A stretch of 64,000 bases of DNA from Prostheceraeus crozeri (GCA_907163375.1 CAJQUW010003174.1:744001-808000); one strand, 5' to 3'. Positions 47,265 to 60,073 are shown, counted from the first letter of the stretch. Translations and numbers: made by a program. The notes: generated from the letters alone by a model not told the origin.

Positions 47265-47420
47265 AGTGTGTTATAATTGACAAAACAACAATTGCCAAGA
47301 GTTATAAGCCCCTAGTTACTCAGAGAACATGTACGAGTAGCAGCAATTCTGCTTCTCTGTTCAAAAAGGCTGATTCTTCTTTTTTTACTGTTAAAGAAAT
47401 TTCGACGGGCATTCATTAAA

Positions 47421-47499
47421 GCACAGATAGACTCGAACACCGGACGTTGTGCACTTCCACACCGAAGTGCGGTCCCTTACCAACTGAGCTATCCCACGG
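47421..47499 (-). mobile_element. tRNA-derived SINE head
   Basis: Minus strand: GTGGGATAGCTCAGTTGGTA with box A, and GGTGTTCGAGTCTATC as box B. The distal end joins directly to a family B end module (TTTAATGAATGCCCGTCG, ending at 47421), so one inserted into or recombined with the other. Confidence 0.6.
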
Positions 47500-48391
47500 A
47501 CAATCTCGCATGATGAATCTTAAGATCCAAGTCACTTCCATATCTACCCCTGGCTTGTCAGTGCAAACTCAAGCGTGCTGTTTGAGATACAGTTTCCATT
47601 TGTCAGCAAATATTCATCATCCTGATGGGCAGAAATGGGCAGATAGTTTGCCTTGAAAATGATAACTTCCCATTGAGTACTTCGGAAGGAATTTCTTTCT
47701 GGGAAGACATCCTCCAGTAATTGCTCAGGCGTAGGAGTTAACGTGCAATCTCTACGCCTTCCTATTGTCTACTACGGAGCCACGTTCTCTTGTATGGCGA
47801 AGGTGAAGTCATTTTGGTCTTCCATTGATATGGATTCATTATAACTAACTTCCATTTAATACAGCGACGTTAATCGACAAGAGGTTCATCTTTAAACACT
47901 ATTTATTTGGTAATGCCAGTTAAACAGCATTCCAAACACTTCTCAAATGATTTTGAATTCCAAATACATTAAGCCAAATTTGCAAGTTGTGGAAGACTCA
48001 TTCTGAAAGCATGAGATGAAATTCCGATCTATTAACTGATCAAGATTGAAGATTTTGAAAGTATATTTGCCTCAATTAACTAAATTTACATACGAGAAGC
48101 GGATAGTTTCAACGTATTTCATTAACTCAATGTATACTGAAAAGCAACAAACTTTCGCCTGCAAATGTCCGCGAATTTCGCTAGCGTGAGTATCTCACGA
48201 AAGCTTTTTACTATGGATATTGTAAGATCCTTCGCGGGGATTGTCTTAAATGAAGTCAAGTTGAATGCTGGTTTCATATGCATGTTATTTTGATTGGAAC
48301 TATTTTAATATTCACGCAAGTATACTAGTAGGCTGCATTCTTTTAGTACTTGCATTTACTTCTAAATATGAACATGCAGATGCTACTATAG
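47500..48391. other. No gene seen
   Basis: Mixed composition to AT-rich, no element ends recognised. Confidence 0.4.
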
Positions 48392-48394
48392 CTA

Positions 48395-48553
48395 TCGGAG
48401 GGCCGGAACGTATCTACTAACACAGGAACATATTCTTTGATTCATCAATCTCATTACAAGTGAGGTATTCTGAGGCATCATTTGTGCTTTGGTGATGATT
48501 TTGCATTTATACTTGTAAGTTGTTTAAATTATATTGTTGTTCCGGACCTCCGA
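48395..48553. mobile_element. 159 bp MITE with CTA duplication
   Basis: The ends TCGGAGGGCCGGAAC and GTTCCGGACCTCCGA are inverted with one mismatch; CTA flanks both sides (48392-48394, 48554-48556). A 3 bp TA-containing duplication suits PIF/Harbinger, but the interior gives no support. Confidence 0.7.
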
Positions 48554-48859
48554 CTAATTAGGACTTATTAATTAGTTAAGAAACCTATTAGGATCACCAA
48601 ATCTAAAGCAAGCTGAATCATTAATGCCGTTTATATCAACACTCGTTTTATGATATTGATTGAAATGTGACGCATGACATTTTGAATATGTGAATGCACT
48701 AAAAAAATCCTTCGATCTTATCATCGACTGTACTTCACTGACAATGTACACTCCTTCCACAGAAGTTGAAATAATTTCTCCATCACTGCCATCTCTGTAC
48801 ATGCCACATGTCCGTATATACACATTAACTAATTGTATACGTAGTTTTCATTTATTGAA

Positions 48860-48935
48860 AAAATATGAAAAAATAGTATAGTAATATCTATATATACTAT
48901 AATATAGTAAATATACTAAAAATAGTATGAAAAAA
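48860..48935. repeat. ATAGTATA-rich low-complexity tract
   Basis: Irregular repetition of TATAGTA/ATACTA words. Confidence 0.7.
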
Positions 48936-49056
48936 TCATCATTAAAAAGGAATAAGTATAAATAACAAATTCTTAGAAAATTCCAAGAAACCTTTCTTAT
49001 GCGAAGTTCGGCCGTTGTCAACCCACTTAATTTGCAGGCAGTGTATGAGCAGTCTT

Positions 49057-49272
49057 AAGGTCCATTCACACCGGACACAGCAGGGTGCGCCCTCACGTGT
49101 CCAGAACTTTCGTTCAGAACCTTAGCAAACCTGTGGGCTGTTCACATCGGACGCGGCGCGTCCCCGTGCGTTTATGTGTGAACAGCCGCACATGTTCATT
49201 ATAGAACTTATTAAACACTTAATAAGTACTTATTAAGGTACTTATTATCATTAAGGCGTGAATGGTCCTTTA
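49057..49272. mobile_element. MITE with AAGGnCCATTCACnCC ends
   Basis: AAGGTCCATTCACACC at 49057 is inverted as GGCGTGAATGGTCCTT ending at 49272. Inside are a long hairpin built on GGCTGTTCACA/TGTGTGAACAGCC and a run of ACTTATTAA words. Target duplication unclear. Confidence 0.65.
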
Positions 49273-52200
49273 GTCAGCGCTTTTTTGTATGCAAATGGCA
49301 CACATCCCTGAACTCATGAAAATAGGTTGGTTTACAGTGATCATGAAAACTGTAAGATGTCAGGTTATGGATGAACATTTCTTAGTCTTAGCTCTGTCCA
49401 TGCCGAGGTGGGAGAGAATTCGGGGTCGCACAACTTGCGGCTTTTTGAATTTTAGTTTTTGCACATTTTCAAACTTTTTCCAAAAACTCTTTGGATGAGG
49501 TCCCGTGAAATGGAAAAGCTAAGAGCAATTTTAAAAGTACTTTTCTTTAAAGGTTTGAATTTTGACACTTTTTGCAAACTATTTTCGATGATAACATCCA
49601 CCGACGCGCATCGATATTCAGTATGATTACAGCATTTTGTACATGAATCTTTGAATCATTCTGTGATCATCTATTATGGGCATCGAAATGAATATCGGAA
49701 ATTCGTGTGTGTATAAATTCGGCTTATTAAAGTAAAATGAAGAATGCATCTGTAGAAAATACCGTTTCACAGATACATTGAAATGGCTAGTTTTAAGAGG
49801 AAATCATAAACATTTCACATGTGAGCAATTACATTACCATTCCATTCACAGATCGAACTTTTTGAAATTTCTTTTCTGCTTATAAGTAAGTACCTTTCCA
49901 TTAAATGCACATTCAACAAGGTTGGCATCGTTAATACCAATCATTCAGGAGATTCGTATGTATCGCCAAAATTCGGTAAACTACAAGAATTTCAAGCTTC
50001 CGTCAAAATTGGATATTTTAGATGTTGAGGTGCTATACACAGATGAATATTTTTATTGTACACTTAATACGCTGGATTTCCATGAAATTCGGAGCAATAC
50101 TTTAGAAGGTAAAGACAGTCGCTCAATTCATTAATCCAAAACAATACCCAGTAACAATAAACAACAAAATCAAAACAATGTGATATGAAAGTAATGCACT
50201 ATCGCTTTCGTGGTCTCTATTCATGTGCAACGACCAAGTGAAATGAAATGCAACAAACGGGAAAATTGGGAACTAATTAACTGTCAATCACCACGGTAAC
50301 GACAGAGTGTAGATGAAATTTACTATACTACACTACATTACATTCATATTACATTGTTTTGATTTTGGTGTTGTCTTTTTTTAGTCACGATCTCATACAT
50401 TCAGATCGGTATAAACCCATGTTCTCGGAGACTTACCAAGCCTCAGGGAGATCAAGGGTGCGACGTCAGTTCAATGTTGAACTGGCTGCTCATTGTTCGA
50501 TTGCTATGACATTATATCAGCAGATTCTGCCATTTCATTAGCGTTACATATTCCAATGTTTCCTTTCTAGTCAAACAGAAGAAGAGACGACCTGTCTAAT
50601 CCTATGCATGCAACAGATTCTTGCCGGAGGGCGATGAATTGTAAGTTATTTTATCAAAGTAATTTTAAATAAGAAATGATTATAACTGTTAATATCTGCG
50701 ATGTGCACTGATAAGCTGCCGCCACCTTCCCATTTGTCAACCACTGGAAGCCGCCATCGCATGAGCTCCGGTGTCATGACAACGCATCTCCTCGACGTAG
50801 TATTGCTTTTAATGGCCATGTGCCCTCTAGTCCTTTATTGTTATAGAGTGTCGGATTTCTATGGCAGAAACCAAAAGATAGCTACGTTAACATGTAAGCT
50901 GGCTATAAGGAATTATCAAAGGTGGACAAAACTTAATTTTTATAGCCATTTTTTATTAATCTTTATAACCGAAATAAAGTAGTATCTGCATCAACGTGTC
51001 TGAGTGTCATATTGGATGACTACAACCTCCAAGTCATCCGTGTCACAGCCTATGGTCCACAACAGACACTGCATTGATATGGAAATTTCTTAAAACTCAA
51101 GTCTAAGGCCTCAGCCGTACTGAGAGCTTTTCCAAGTGTTTCCCAGCAAAGCGTTTTGCAGCAAATTAAAGTCATTATGACAGCAGTTGTAGACTGCCAC
51201 ACTGCGACCAAAGTAAACCAGAGCGATTGATAGCTTGCGGAGATACGTTTGCTCCGGACACTCGCGTGCTTTCAATATGTCTGAGGCTTTCCTCAAGCCT
51301 ACAAGGAATCGGTGAAATGACAATGATATGCGATGATTGCCAATACATGGACGGAAACATGGCCTTGAAAGCGCATGTGAATGCACCTAGTGATGTCGTA
51401 TCTCATCAGTTCTTTATGCTGAAGTCTAACTTGGTGACAAGGCTGAATTTTTCGAACCCTGAGACCATTGTTCAGAAAATTTAATTTCTGAGAGACATGA
51501 AAAAGCGAAGTGTCTCCCCATCCAGTAATGTTGGGCAACTGCGGTGACACGCTTGGAATTACAAAGTGAAGAAACAGAAAAATTAATAGCGAATAACATC
51601 CCATCACAGTAAATTAGTGCCTAGCAAAAGCATGGCAGGGATTCACAAAAGGATAAGCTGCTAATACTCCTGCAAATCACCGGAACACTTATCTTCCCCA
51701 CTTTCCGCAAATCACTGCAGAAATTCAATCTTTCCTTGAATGAAAATTTGTCGGAGTTTTCTCTCCTTTTATATTTTTCGAAATATTTAGGAATTCAATC
51801 ACCCCAGATCATCTGTTGGTCACCGAGGACCCCTAACGATCTTCATTCACCTCCGGGGTCCACTTAGACCTGAGCTGGGTAACACCGATTCAAATGTACT
51901 AGACTGACATTAACATGTTAATCGACTGAACTGCCTATTCAAGCAAATGAAACATTAGATTTTTCATTGTTGCTCTTATTTTAATTAAGACATTATTTCT
52001 TCCCAAGTAATCGTCTTAAGTCTGAGTGAAAGCAGTCGGTTGCCGATCAATAGGATTTGCTACTGAGTAATTGACTGACTAAAATAATAAATCTGAGCGT
52101 CCCTAAACTACAGGACATCTTACACTGCATTCTCAATGTCATCCTCAGTTAAGAAGCGCTAATTGAAAATGTTTGCTTATTAAACTAAAAATAACATTAA

Positions 52201-52549
52201 GAGCTTCATGTGTAATTCGTTATTGAAGATAACATCTAACCTTATGAACACTGTTACAGGAGAAAGTCACGGACAATTATGCCTCAAAGGTTAGCCAAAC
52301 CAACGTATGAAGCAGAGATACACGTGCAGCAATTTGCAGAATCAACGTAATGTTTTAAACTAATTAAACTGTTTTTAGCAATACAAAGGAAGAATTTTAA
52401 ACCCTTCAACGTAATACGCTCGTAGCTTCGTCATGAGCAGGAAAACTGGATATCACAGAAAATTAATCGGCTAGCAGCAAACATTTATCATACGAGACTT
52501 GTGCAAAAAGAGTCCAAAATTTTTATATCGAATAGTGACACGAAATGAA
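49273..52549. other. No trusted gene
   Basis: Several overlapping frames at 51111-51607 hint at a decayed tetratricopeptide-like repeat on the minus strand but do not hold up. A 93-codon frame at 50701 has a hydrophobic stretch; not recognised. The rest is AT-rich. Confidence 0.35.
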
Positions 52550-53020
52550 CGGCGAATTCCTTCAAAATCATCTCCGCGCTCATCAGCACACGTTTACATT
52601 CTTGTTTTGCATGCATTGAAGCACCTGGAAAAGTCTTCTTCTTGCATGCATCTGAGCAGGGTCGTTACTTTATCCGCAAATGTCGTCGATGTCGTCAAAA
52701 CGCTCATTTTCAGACATTATTTTAGTTAGGGAAATCGAAAAGAAATCCCACGACGGAAGGTCCGGAGAGCGAAGGGGATGATCCAACGGTGTAACTTGTC
52801 TTGATGCCAAGAACTGACGGACGGTCACTGCTGAATGCGCTGAGCGTTGTCATGGTACAAGAGTCACTGCTTGCTTCCCCACAGGTCTCCTCGTTTTCGT
52901 CTGATCTTCACCATGAGTCGATCAAGGACTTCGTTGTATAAATGCGGGAACACATTGTGTCACTCTTCTGTAGTCAATGAAGACAATCAACAGGACTTTC
53001 ACCTTGGATTTGTACATTCT
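52550..53020 (-). pseudogene. Dead mariner transposase (C-terminal catalytic part)
   Basis: Minus strand reads SKVKVLLIVFID near 53000, then YHDNAQ near 52855 (the HDNAPAH motif around the second catalytic Asp), SAVTVRQFLASRQVTPLDHP, and HPLRSPDLPSWDF near 52760. The last matches HPPYSPDLAPCDFFLF with the third Asp of the D,D34D triad. A C-terminal helical stretch with stops follows to about 52550. Motif order is that of the mariner branch of Tc1/mariner. Frames shift between HDNA and the next block, and stops are present. No terminal inverted repeats found, so the element is old and truncated. Confidence 0.85.
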
Positions 53021-53885
53021 TGCCTATTCCAGCACAAGTGTTCTTCATTCTCAAGTTCTCCGCCAAAATTGCATTGACTGACACTTCGGACGCATTTATA
53101 ACATATTTACGCTTATTAGATGATGATGTCTGTTATTTTCCTTCATTATTTGCAATGAGGAGATTCTTCAAATATATAACTGCAACTAGCAAATATTATG
53201 CACCGCAAATGTTTAGCTATCACTTCTTCACGAACCGAATTTGTCGTCACAAAGGCGCTACGAAATGCTTTCAAAGTTCAACCAATTAGAGTGCAAAATT
53301 AGGGCCAATCAGCTAAGTTGCATTGACCGTTTTTATCATTATGTTGCTTTAGGGACACAAAGTTTTAAATGAAAAAGATTTTTCAGAAAAATAGATTTTG
53401 ATACATTCCAAAAAGTGATCTGCTGTTGGCAATCACGCTTAGGGATCAGGCGGGTCCTTGATGTTAACTTATTGATTGTATTTATTCGCTGGGAAGGACA
53501 ATCACTAGTCTTTGCGTGTAAGCCTTTGTCGTTAGTCATAGAGCTCGAATTTCAAATACTCTGATGATCATCATTTCATTACTCGTTATGCATACCTACT
53601 ATGAATAAAATGTTATAGCCTCAATATGCCATCATGAAAACCGGGAAAAGAAGTAAGGCTACATCTTTGCTTGATGCTAGCTGTCGGTGCTAGGAAGAAA
53701 GAAATCCAAGTAACATTCCAAAATCTAAAATCCAAGGGGACGGTGAAGAATACAGAGCGCTTAGCGTGGCTTACGGGAGATGAGAGAGCTCCCATTGTTA
53801 AGTCTTGATGTATGAGGCGAAGTTTGTGTAAAGGCGGATTACATATTTATCACAGCGATTACATCTTTATGGGATTCGAAGATGA
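53021..53885. other. No gene seen
   Basis: May contain the N-terminal part of the mariner in its first ~100 bp; otherwise AT-rich and unremarkable. Confidence 0.35.
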
Positions 53886-53887
53886 AC

Positions 53888-54040
53888 AGGATCTGTTTAC
53901 TTGTGGGAATCGAAAAGGTAAAGATTGATGTACAGGATTTGTTTACATGTGCGGATCGCAAAAAGGCATACTGTATTTATTGATGGGATGAATTTAATGA
54001 CAGGATCAGTTTACATGTGGGAAACGCAACAATTGAATGA
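53888..54040. repeat. Degenerate tandem repeat, three units
   Basis: ACAGGATCTGTTTAC.TGTGGG followed by a CGnAA word occurs at about 53890, 53931 and 54000 (spacing ~40 and ~70 bp). Lies just outside the LTR element. Confidence 0.6.
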
Positions 54041-54123
54041 TGTCTGACTTATCTTTGTGACATATCTTTCAAGACATATCATTACCTATTCAGTATTTTG
54101 TCAGCCACTACGACGTATGTGTG

Positions 54124-54334
54124 TGTCGTGATCAAAACAAGCAGATTCGCGATCAACCAATTTCTGTATTCCTTTACACAGCGCTATGGCTTTATATACT
54201 GAATACAAATCGTGATAACAGATCGTGTGAGATAAAGGCACAAGACAAACTTGTCAATAGAATGTTTATCTTGCAGTCAAACAATCGGGTCGGATATCCA
54301 TGTCGCATGCATCGCATGCGAGCACAATACCACA
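54124..54334 (-). repeat. 3' LTR of the Ty3/Gypsy element
   Basis: TGTCGTGATC...AATACCACA, 211 bp, with the canonical TG...CA ends. The purine-rich GGATGGGGCGAG lies next to it on the minus strand, as expected for a polypurine tract. Confidence 0.9.
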
Positions 54335-54374
54335 CTCGCCCCATCCGACTTTGAATTCAAATTGGAGATCTACC

Positions 54375-57350
54375 TCAAGGTCGGTTGATCATCAATGCCG
54401 AAACGGAACGGGGGCCGATGTGGTCGTTGAGAGCGTCTTGGAAGCTGCATCGAATCACCAGAATCAATTGCGGAATTGCCCGAGGCTTGTTCTTTTTCCT
54501 TGGTATTTTGCGAGGCGACTGAAACGCTGAAGATGATGTATCATATGCATCAAGATCATGTGATAATACCCCAGCATCCGTAGGAACCAAACTGATCCTA
54601 TGCAAGGCTGTATTAACAAAAGTATTATCAGGAAAAATAACCCGAACAGTAGTTTGATTAATCATACGCTCTACCTTACCTAGTCGGCCTTTTATGGAAA
54701 ACTTGGGTGATGACGGGAATCTTAGAAGAACTTCCTGACCTGCATTTAGGCTACGAAATTTGTTATTTTGAGAAAAGGAATTGCGAGGCATGTTAGAGAT
54801 AGCTTGCTCCCTTAATTTCTGTGATCGATCGTTTTCTTTTTTAGAACTGAGAAACCAAAGAAAAAGTCAACAGGACGACAGTTAATGCTGGTGTGCACTG
54901 AGGTGCGGTAGTTAAGCAAAGCCGAAGGTATTGCTTTAGGCCAGTGATAGCGACTTAGCCCTACTTGATTGAGATAGGCTTTATATTACTTTGTATGGTA
55001 CCATTGAAATGTTCGGAGCAACCATTGCTTTTAGGAGAATAACCATTCGTTCTAATTTTATGGATACAGTATTTTTCCAAGAAACCTAGAAAAGTTTCGC
55101 TAAGGAACTGTGTTCCCCGGTCTGTAAGAATAGAATCCGGGAAACAAGTGATGCAGAAGAGCTCTTTACATGTCAAAATCAAAGTATCTGCTGACATGTT
55201 TTTACTGGAAAAGCAAAAGCGTATCTCGAAAAAAGGTCAATTACTGTTAGTATATATTTATATCCCTGAGATTCTGGTGAAGGCCCTATATAGTCTAACG
55301 CCAGGATCTCCATTGGAGCTTTAGTAACGAGGGGCTCATCGGGTGGCGATAAAAACGCCGGCTTTGTGAAGGAGCAAATTCGACAATTCTTTACGAATTC
55401 CTCTACTGACTTCCTATAACCAGGCCAGAAGCAAGTTTCACCAAGACTAGCTAATGTAGACGTGACTCCACGGTGGAGACCATGACATAATGTAAGAATT
55501 TTCAAGCGCATATGCTTCGGTACATATATCTGTTCCTTATCATTGTACAGAACACCTTGTTTTACCTTAAAAGATTTTCTCTGAGACCAGAGTGCATATG
55601 AAACGTCAGCCGGTTTTCGTCGTAATTGGTTATTGATAATGGCAGAAATAATACTTTGACATTCAGAATCAAATTCCTGAGAACGTTCTACACTGGAAAG
55701 CTCAACAGCTGGAGGTACAAAATCAATCGAGTTAATGCGTGAGAAGCAATCTGCTACTACATTCTGTTTCCCTGTGCAGTATAGCACATCAAAAGTCTCC
55801 AGCGAAGGATTTTAGGGCTAATTTTAATGGAGTTGAATAAAAATTGGATAGGTTTATGATCGGTTATTACTGTAAACTTACGGTTTAGAAGGATCATTCG
55901 TGAGCGAGTTATGCCCCAATAGATAGCAAGAGCTTCTTTCTCAACTATATCATTATTTTTCTCAGAAGCTGAGAGAACTCTAGAGAAGAATGACACTGGT
56001 TCTCCGGTCGATGTTTGGAGTATAACTGCAATGGCTTTATCAGAAGCATCTGTACGCAAAACGAGGTCATCGTTAGGACCGGAAATGACAAGTACAGAGT
56101 TAGATATTTCTTTTTTTAATAGTCTCGAAAGATTCAAGTGCTGCTGGTGACCAAAAGTCAATAACTGGATTTTGCTGACGATTGTTCTGTAAACAGTTTT
56201 TCATATCAAGTAAAGGCTTGCAAACATCTGAAAACTGTTTGACATACTTAGAAAAGTAGGTGACAAAACCTAAGAAACGCTCTCGAGATTTCAGCTCGCC
56301 AGGAAGTGGAAAATTTTCTAGTGTTTCGGTTCGAGACTTAACAGGGTTTGACAGTACCATTTTCGACATAGAATCCAAGAAACTCAATGCTGGTACAAAC
56401 TAAAGGAACATTTTTTCCTGTTTAGACTAAGTCTGTTTCCTAACTAAGTTCAGAACTTCCCTCAGGGTTTCATCGTGAGCTTCAGCTGTCGGACCATAAA
56501 TGAGAAGGTCATCTAAATAAAGTAAACAATTTGGAATGTCACCAAAAATGGTGTTCATTATTCTAGAGCATGCGGCAACGGCATTTTTTAGGCCGAATGG
56601 TAGACGAGTGTATTGCCAAAGCTGACCATCAGCATGAAATGCGGTTTTTGGGCGGTCTGATTCAATTAAAAGTATCTGGTGGTAGACTTGGGAAAAGTCT
56701 ATCTTACTGAAGACCTTAGCATCGTTCAATTTCAAAATAAGTTGTTCTATGTTCGGAATGGGGTAGGCATCAAAAGTAGTTTGAGTTAACTGGTTTATAG
56801 TTAATGGTCAGTCGTTTCCCACCATCTGACTTAGCTACAACAACTGGACATGACCTCCATGGACTGCGGGAAACTTCTCTCCCCTGCTGTCAACAGCTCA
56901 TCTAGCTTCTCAATAAATAATAAATTGACTGTCTGATCTATTGACTGGACGAACAGCTGAGCGTATTGGCTTTTCGTTTGGTGTGGCAACAATTTGGTGT
57001 ACTTCTACTCCAGTCAGACAACTATCGTCCAAGTTTTTGTCAAATAAATCTGAAAATTCAGTTATGAAATCAGGAAACAGTGAGAAGATACTATGTCCAC
57101 AAATACTCAGAAAATTTCATTTTATCCAAAAGATCTGCGCCCAAGATTGTGTCAACAGATATCTCGCCTACAAAGAGATGGACACTAATCGTCGTATCGA
57201 GAAATGTCAAAGCAGTTTGAAAGGATTTGCTCAACTCAAGGTATCGGCCATCAGCAACAGCTGCTCTAAAGGGTTTATCATCCAAAAGACATGTCCAACC
57301 GAACTTATATGCTGTTGTACTTATTATGGAAACAGTAGCTCCAATGTCAA
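54375..57350 (-). pseudogene. pol region of the Ty3/Gypsy element
   Basis: Rough order along the minus strand: protease (about 57.3-57.1 kb, with a DTILGADLL block), reverse transcriptase (about 57.0-56.4 kb, FSKIDFSQVYHQI and CLLYLDDLLIYG), RNase H (about 56.2-55.8 kb, LRTDASDKAI and FTVITDHKPI), integrase (about 55.75-54.95 kb, H..H/C..C zinc motif and LALDYIGPSP), and a basic tail near 54.8-54.4 kb. All are Gypsy-type. It is broken and cannot make a full polyprotein. Plus-strand frames over it are antisense shadows. Confidence 0.9.
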
Positions 57351-57439
57351 TAAGAAACTTGATTTTTTTCCTAGAACTTCACATTCAAGAAAACGAAGCC
57401 TATTTTCATTTTTATCGCAGTGTACAGACAAGACTTCCT

Positions 57440-58205
57440 TGGAGTTCTTAGATTTACAAAACTTAGCTGTGTGGCCTATACGACCACAAGCTGAGCAAGT
57501 GGCACGTTTGAAACATTCGTCAACGTTGTGACCATATTTTTTACAGTGTCGGCAAACAATTAGTTTCAAACATTTGTCAACGTTGTGACCAGATTTTTTA
57601 CAATGTTCGCAAAATAAGCGGCGTCTTGTCTGTTCAGATGCGTTTATTGGCGATACCGTATCAACTTGAAAGGTAGTATGATCAGTTTCTTTCAAGGATG
57701 AAACATTTTTCTCAGTTTGTTCTATAGCATTGGCTTTTTTAATAACCTCGGCAAGACCTACATCTCCCTGTCGCAGAAGAGCCTCTTATTTTCTTGTTTT
57801 TAATACCTATTATCAACTGATCGCGAATAAGCTGATTAGGTATGGTATCAATAGCAGTATCACCAAAACTGCAAGTAGCAACTAGATTCTTAAGTTTAGA
57901 AACGTATTCATTTATTGTTTCGTTGGATAATTGAAAACAAGTTAAAAATTTGTGACTATAGAAATTGACTTGAAAGGTTGAACATAATGCAACCTCGTCT
58001 TTCATTTCATTATAAGTTGCCGGCTGGGGTTCAAAACTTTTCACAAAAGATCTAGCTTGTAAACCAGCAATAGATAACGATTTACATTTATGAGCGTCAT
58101 CAGGTTTAGTAGTACTAAGGTAGTAAAAATCTTCAAAAGCTTCTAGCCAGTTTTTGAGAAAGTTAATATCCAGATGCTTTGGTGGCTTTAATCCTGATAA
58201 CATGG
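57440..58205 (-). pseudogene. gag region of the Ty3/Gypsy element
   Basis: A gag matrix/capsid-like segment (MLSGLKPPKHLDINFLKNWL, then NETINEYVSKLKNLVATCSF and QLIRDQLIIGI) is typical of Ty3/Gypsy gag. It is followed by a nucleocapsid with repeated C-x2-C-x4-H-x4-C knuckles (CEHCKKSGHNVDKC, CRHCKKYGHNVDEC, CSACGRIGHTAKFC). It is a fossil part of the element at 54119-58513. Confidence 0.85.
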
Positions 58206-58271
58206 TTCCAACGTAAATGGATGCAGGGGCTTACCAGATCCGATGACTGAAATCCGCGTGGTCGCCAAATT

Positions 58272-58508
58272 TGTCGTGATCAAAACAAGCAGATTCGCGA
58301 TCAACCAATTTCTGTATTCCTTTACACAGCACAATGGCTTTATATACTGAATACAAATCGTGATAACAGATCGTGTGAGATAAAGGCACTGTAAACGAGT
58401 CAATAGGCACAAGACAAACTTGTCAATAGAATGCATTACGTGATCAAGATAAACAGTCAATAAACAATAGGGTCGGATATCCATATCGCATGCGAGCACA
58501 ATACCACA
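58272..58508 (-). repeat. 5' LTR of the Ty3/Gypsy element
   Basis: 237 bp, TGTCGTGATC...AATACCACA; very similar to the 3' LTR but slightly longer. Contains GGCTTTATATACTG on the plus strand. Short LTRs of this size are common in small Gypsy lineages. Confidence 0.9.
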
Positions 58509-58513
58509 GTGTG

Positions 58514-59983
58514 GGACCCCGCTCGTCTGGATTTGAGTGTTCAGGCTAGGGGTCGAAACACAACTAGACGAGTACCTGCTGATGACTGACGGACTGCAGT
58601 ATTATATTTTATATTCCTTAATCGGTAGCTGAAGTAGTGGTCCATGTATTGTAATTCAAATGAAGAAATGTGGAATTACATGAAGTACTATAGACTGATG
58701 AAGAAACTGGCGATAACAAATTCAAGTGAAGAAATAGTATTTTCCATGTGTAGTCTTAGGTATAGTGTGTATAGTTTCATTGCTTTCGGTATAGCAGAGT
58801 GTCATTATCAGAGTTGGAAAAGTCGGAATTGGAATTGGAATTGGAATTGACCTTGATAAACCTCAATTCCACTCTTTCGATAGACCTGTGATAAATCTAT
58901 TTGTACAAAATTTGAGATCACAGTACTCGGCCGTTGTGTTTACTGGACGCAGAGATAAGAGATAGATCGACAGAGGTAGCTTTATTCTATTGTTGAATAA
59001 AGTGTGTTTTTTTGTGACTTCGATGGGCCTACAGCCCCAGACAATGCTAATTCAGCAATTAAGCAAACAATGAGAAGATAATCATTTTTGTTCAATCTGT
59101 TATTTAGTCATTTATCATGTAAGATAATTAATTAAAAAAACAATTGTTGAATTTAGTTATTGATTAGATAAGCACAAAAATTAGAGATTAACTTAATTGC
59201 TGTACACACGAAAAACAATCGGTTTGGAAAGAGGAAAATTAACCCTGCATTAAAGGGCAGCCTATCAGTTCAAATCACAATATAGACAGTATCAACAAAT
59301 TATTCTAATAATTAATGATTCAATTAAAATGGCAATGACATGAAATGTTATTCAACTTCCAATCACAACAATTGACAATATTAATTTTCAAGACTATAGT
59401 TATACAAATACGATACTCAACGATAAAAGAAAAACTTTAAACTTGCAGTTCACTTCTTGATGTTGAATTCACTTCAATTCGATCGGACTCACTTATACCA
59501 AAATAATATCATAAATATCATGAATATCAGTGTCACTTATACCGTCAATCTTCAATCGCGCTCGCTGATGTGTTGTCACATACGCTACTGTGTTGTTGTT
59601 CGCTGGTAGGCAGTTGTAGTTGTTGCTTCTGTAGTCAAGTTACGGAGTTCTTCTAACAGCTACTGAAGATGTCGTATGTGTTGTTGTTGGTAGTTGTTGT
59701 TGTTTCAATTTCTCATCGTCTCTAATTTATGCAAATTTTTGACACTTGACGATAAATCCACTTTCTTTTGAAAATTGAAAGAGTTTCCTTTAATCTCTGC
59801 TCGTTAGCTTTCGACCCGACCACATTTCGTTCTTATCACGGAATTTTTAATCTCCTTTTTTAACATGGACCATTAATCAGTTTTTATGATCTCATTTATT
59901 ATCGTCGTTTTTTCTTCCATTAACAATCACGTTATCCGCACATTGAATTTCTTTCTTCTGTCAGTTTATTAATAGATTTATTC

Positions 59984-59986
<3 letters not shown>
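58514..59986. other. No gene seen
   Basis: AT-rich flank. Contains four GGAATT units (58825-58848), and GTTGTTG-rich sequence at 59590-59710. No coding frame recognised. Confidence 0.4.
58825..58848. repeat. (GGAATT)4 microsatellite
   Basis: Four perfect hexamer units; a related TGGAATTGGAATTGAATTG occurs near 61394. Confidence 0.9.

Positions 59987-60073
<87 letters not shown>
59987..60073. repeat. (TC)n microsatellite, left part
   Basis: About 43 dinucleotide units without interruption, ended by the CATAGAA element. Confidence 0.95.

Larger units (their letters stand above)
54119..58513 (-). mobile_element. Ty3/Gypsy LTR retrotransposon (broken)
   Basis: A fossil in minus orientation, bounded by GTGTG duplications (54119-54123 and 58509-58513). 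Parts in genetic order: 5' LTR, a TGG-starting primer-site-like stretch beside it, gag with paired CCHC knuckles, aspartic protease, reverse transcriptase with a YLDD box, RNase H, integrase with an HHCC zinc motif, a C-terminal tail, a purine-rich tract and the 3' LTR. The RT-RNaseH-integrase order sets Ty3/Gypsy. No envelope seen. The coding region is broken at several places. LTRs differ by few substitutions plus small indels, so insertion is fairly recent on an evolutionary scale. Confidence 0.9.

Noticed and set aside
56941-57531. 196-codon plus-strand ORF
   Set aside because: Lies antisense to the gag/protease part of the LTR element; a shadow frame.
58690-58712. CTGATGAAGAAAC resembling hammerhead core
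   Set aside because: No room for stem II between CTGATGA and GAAA.
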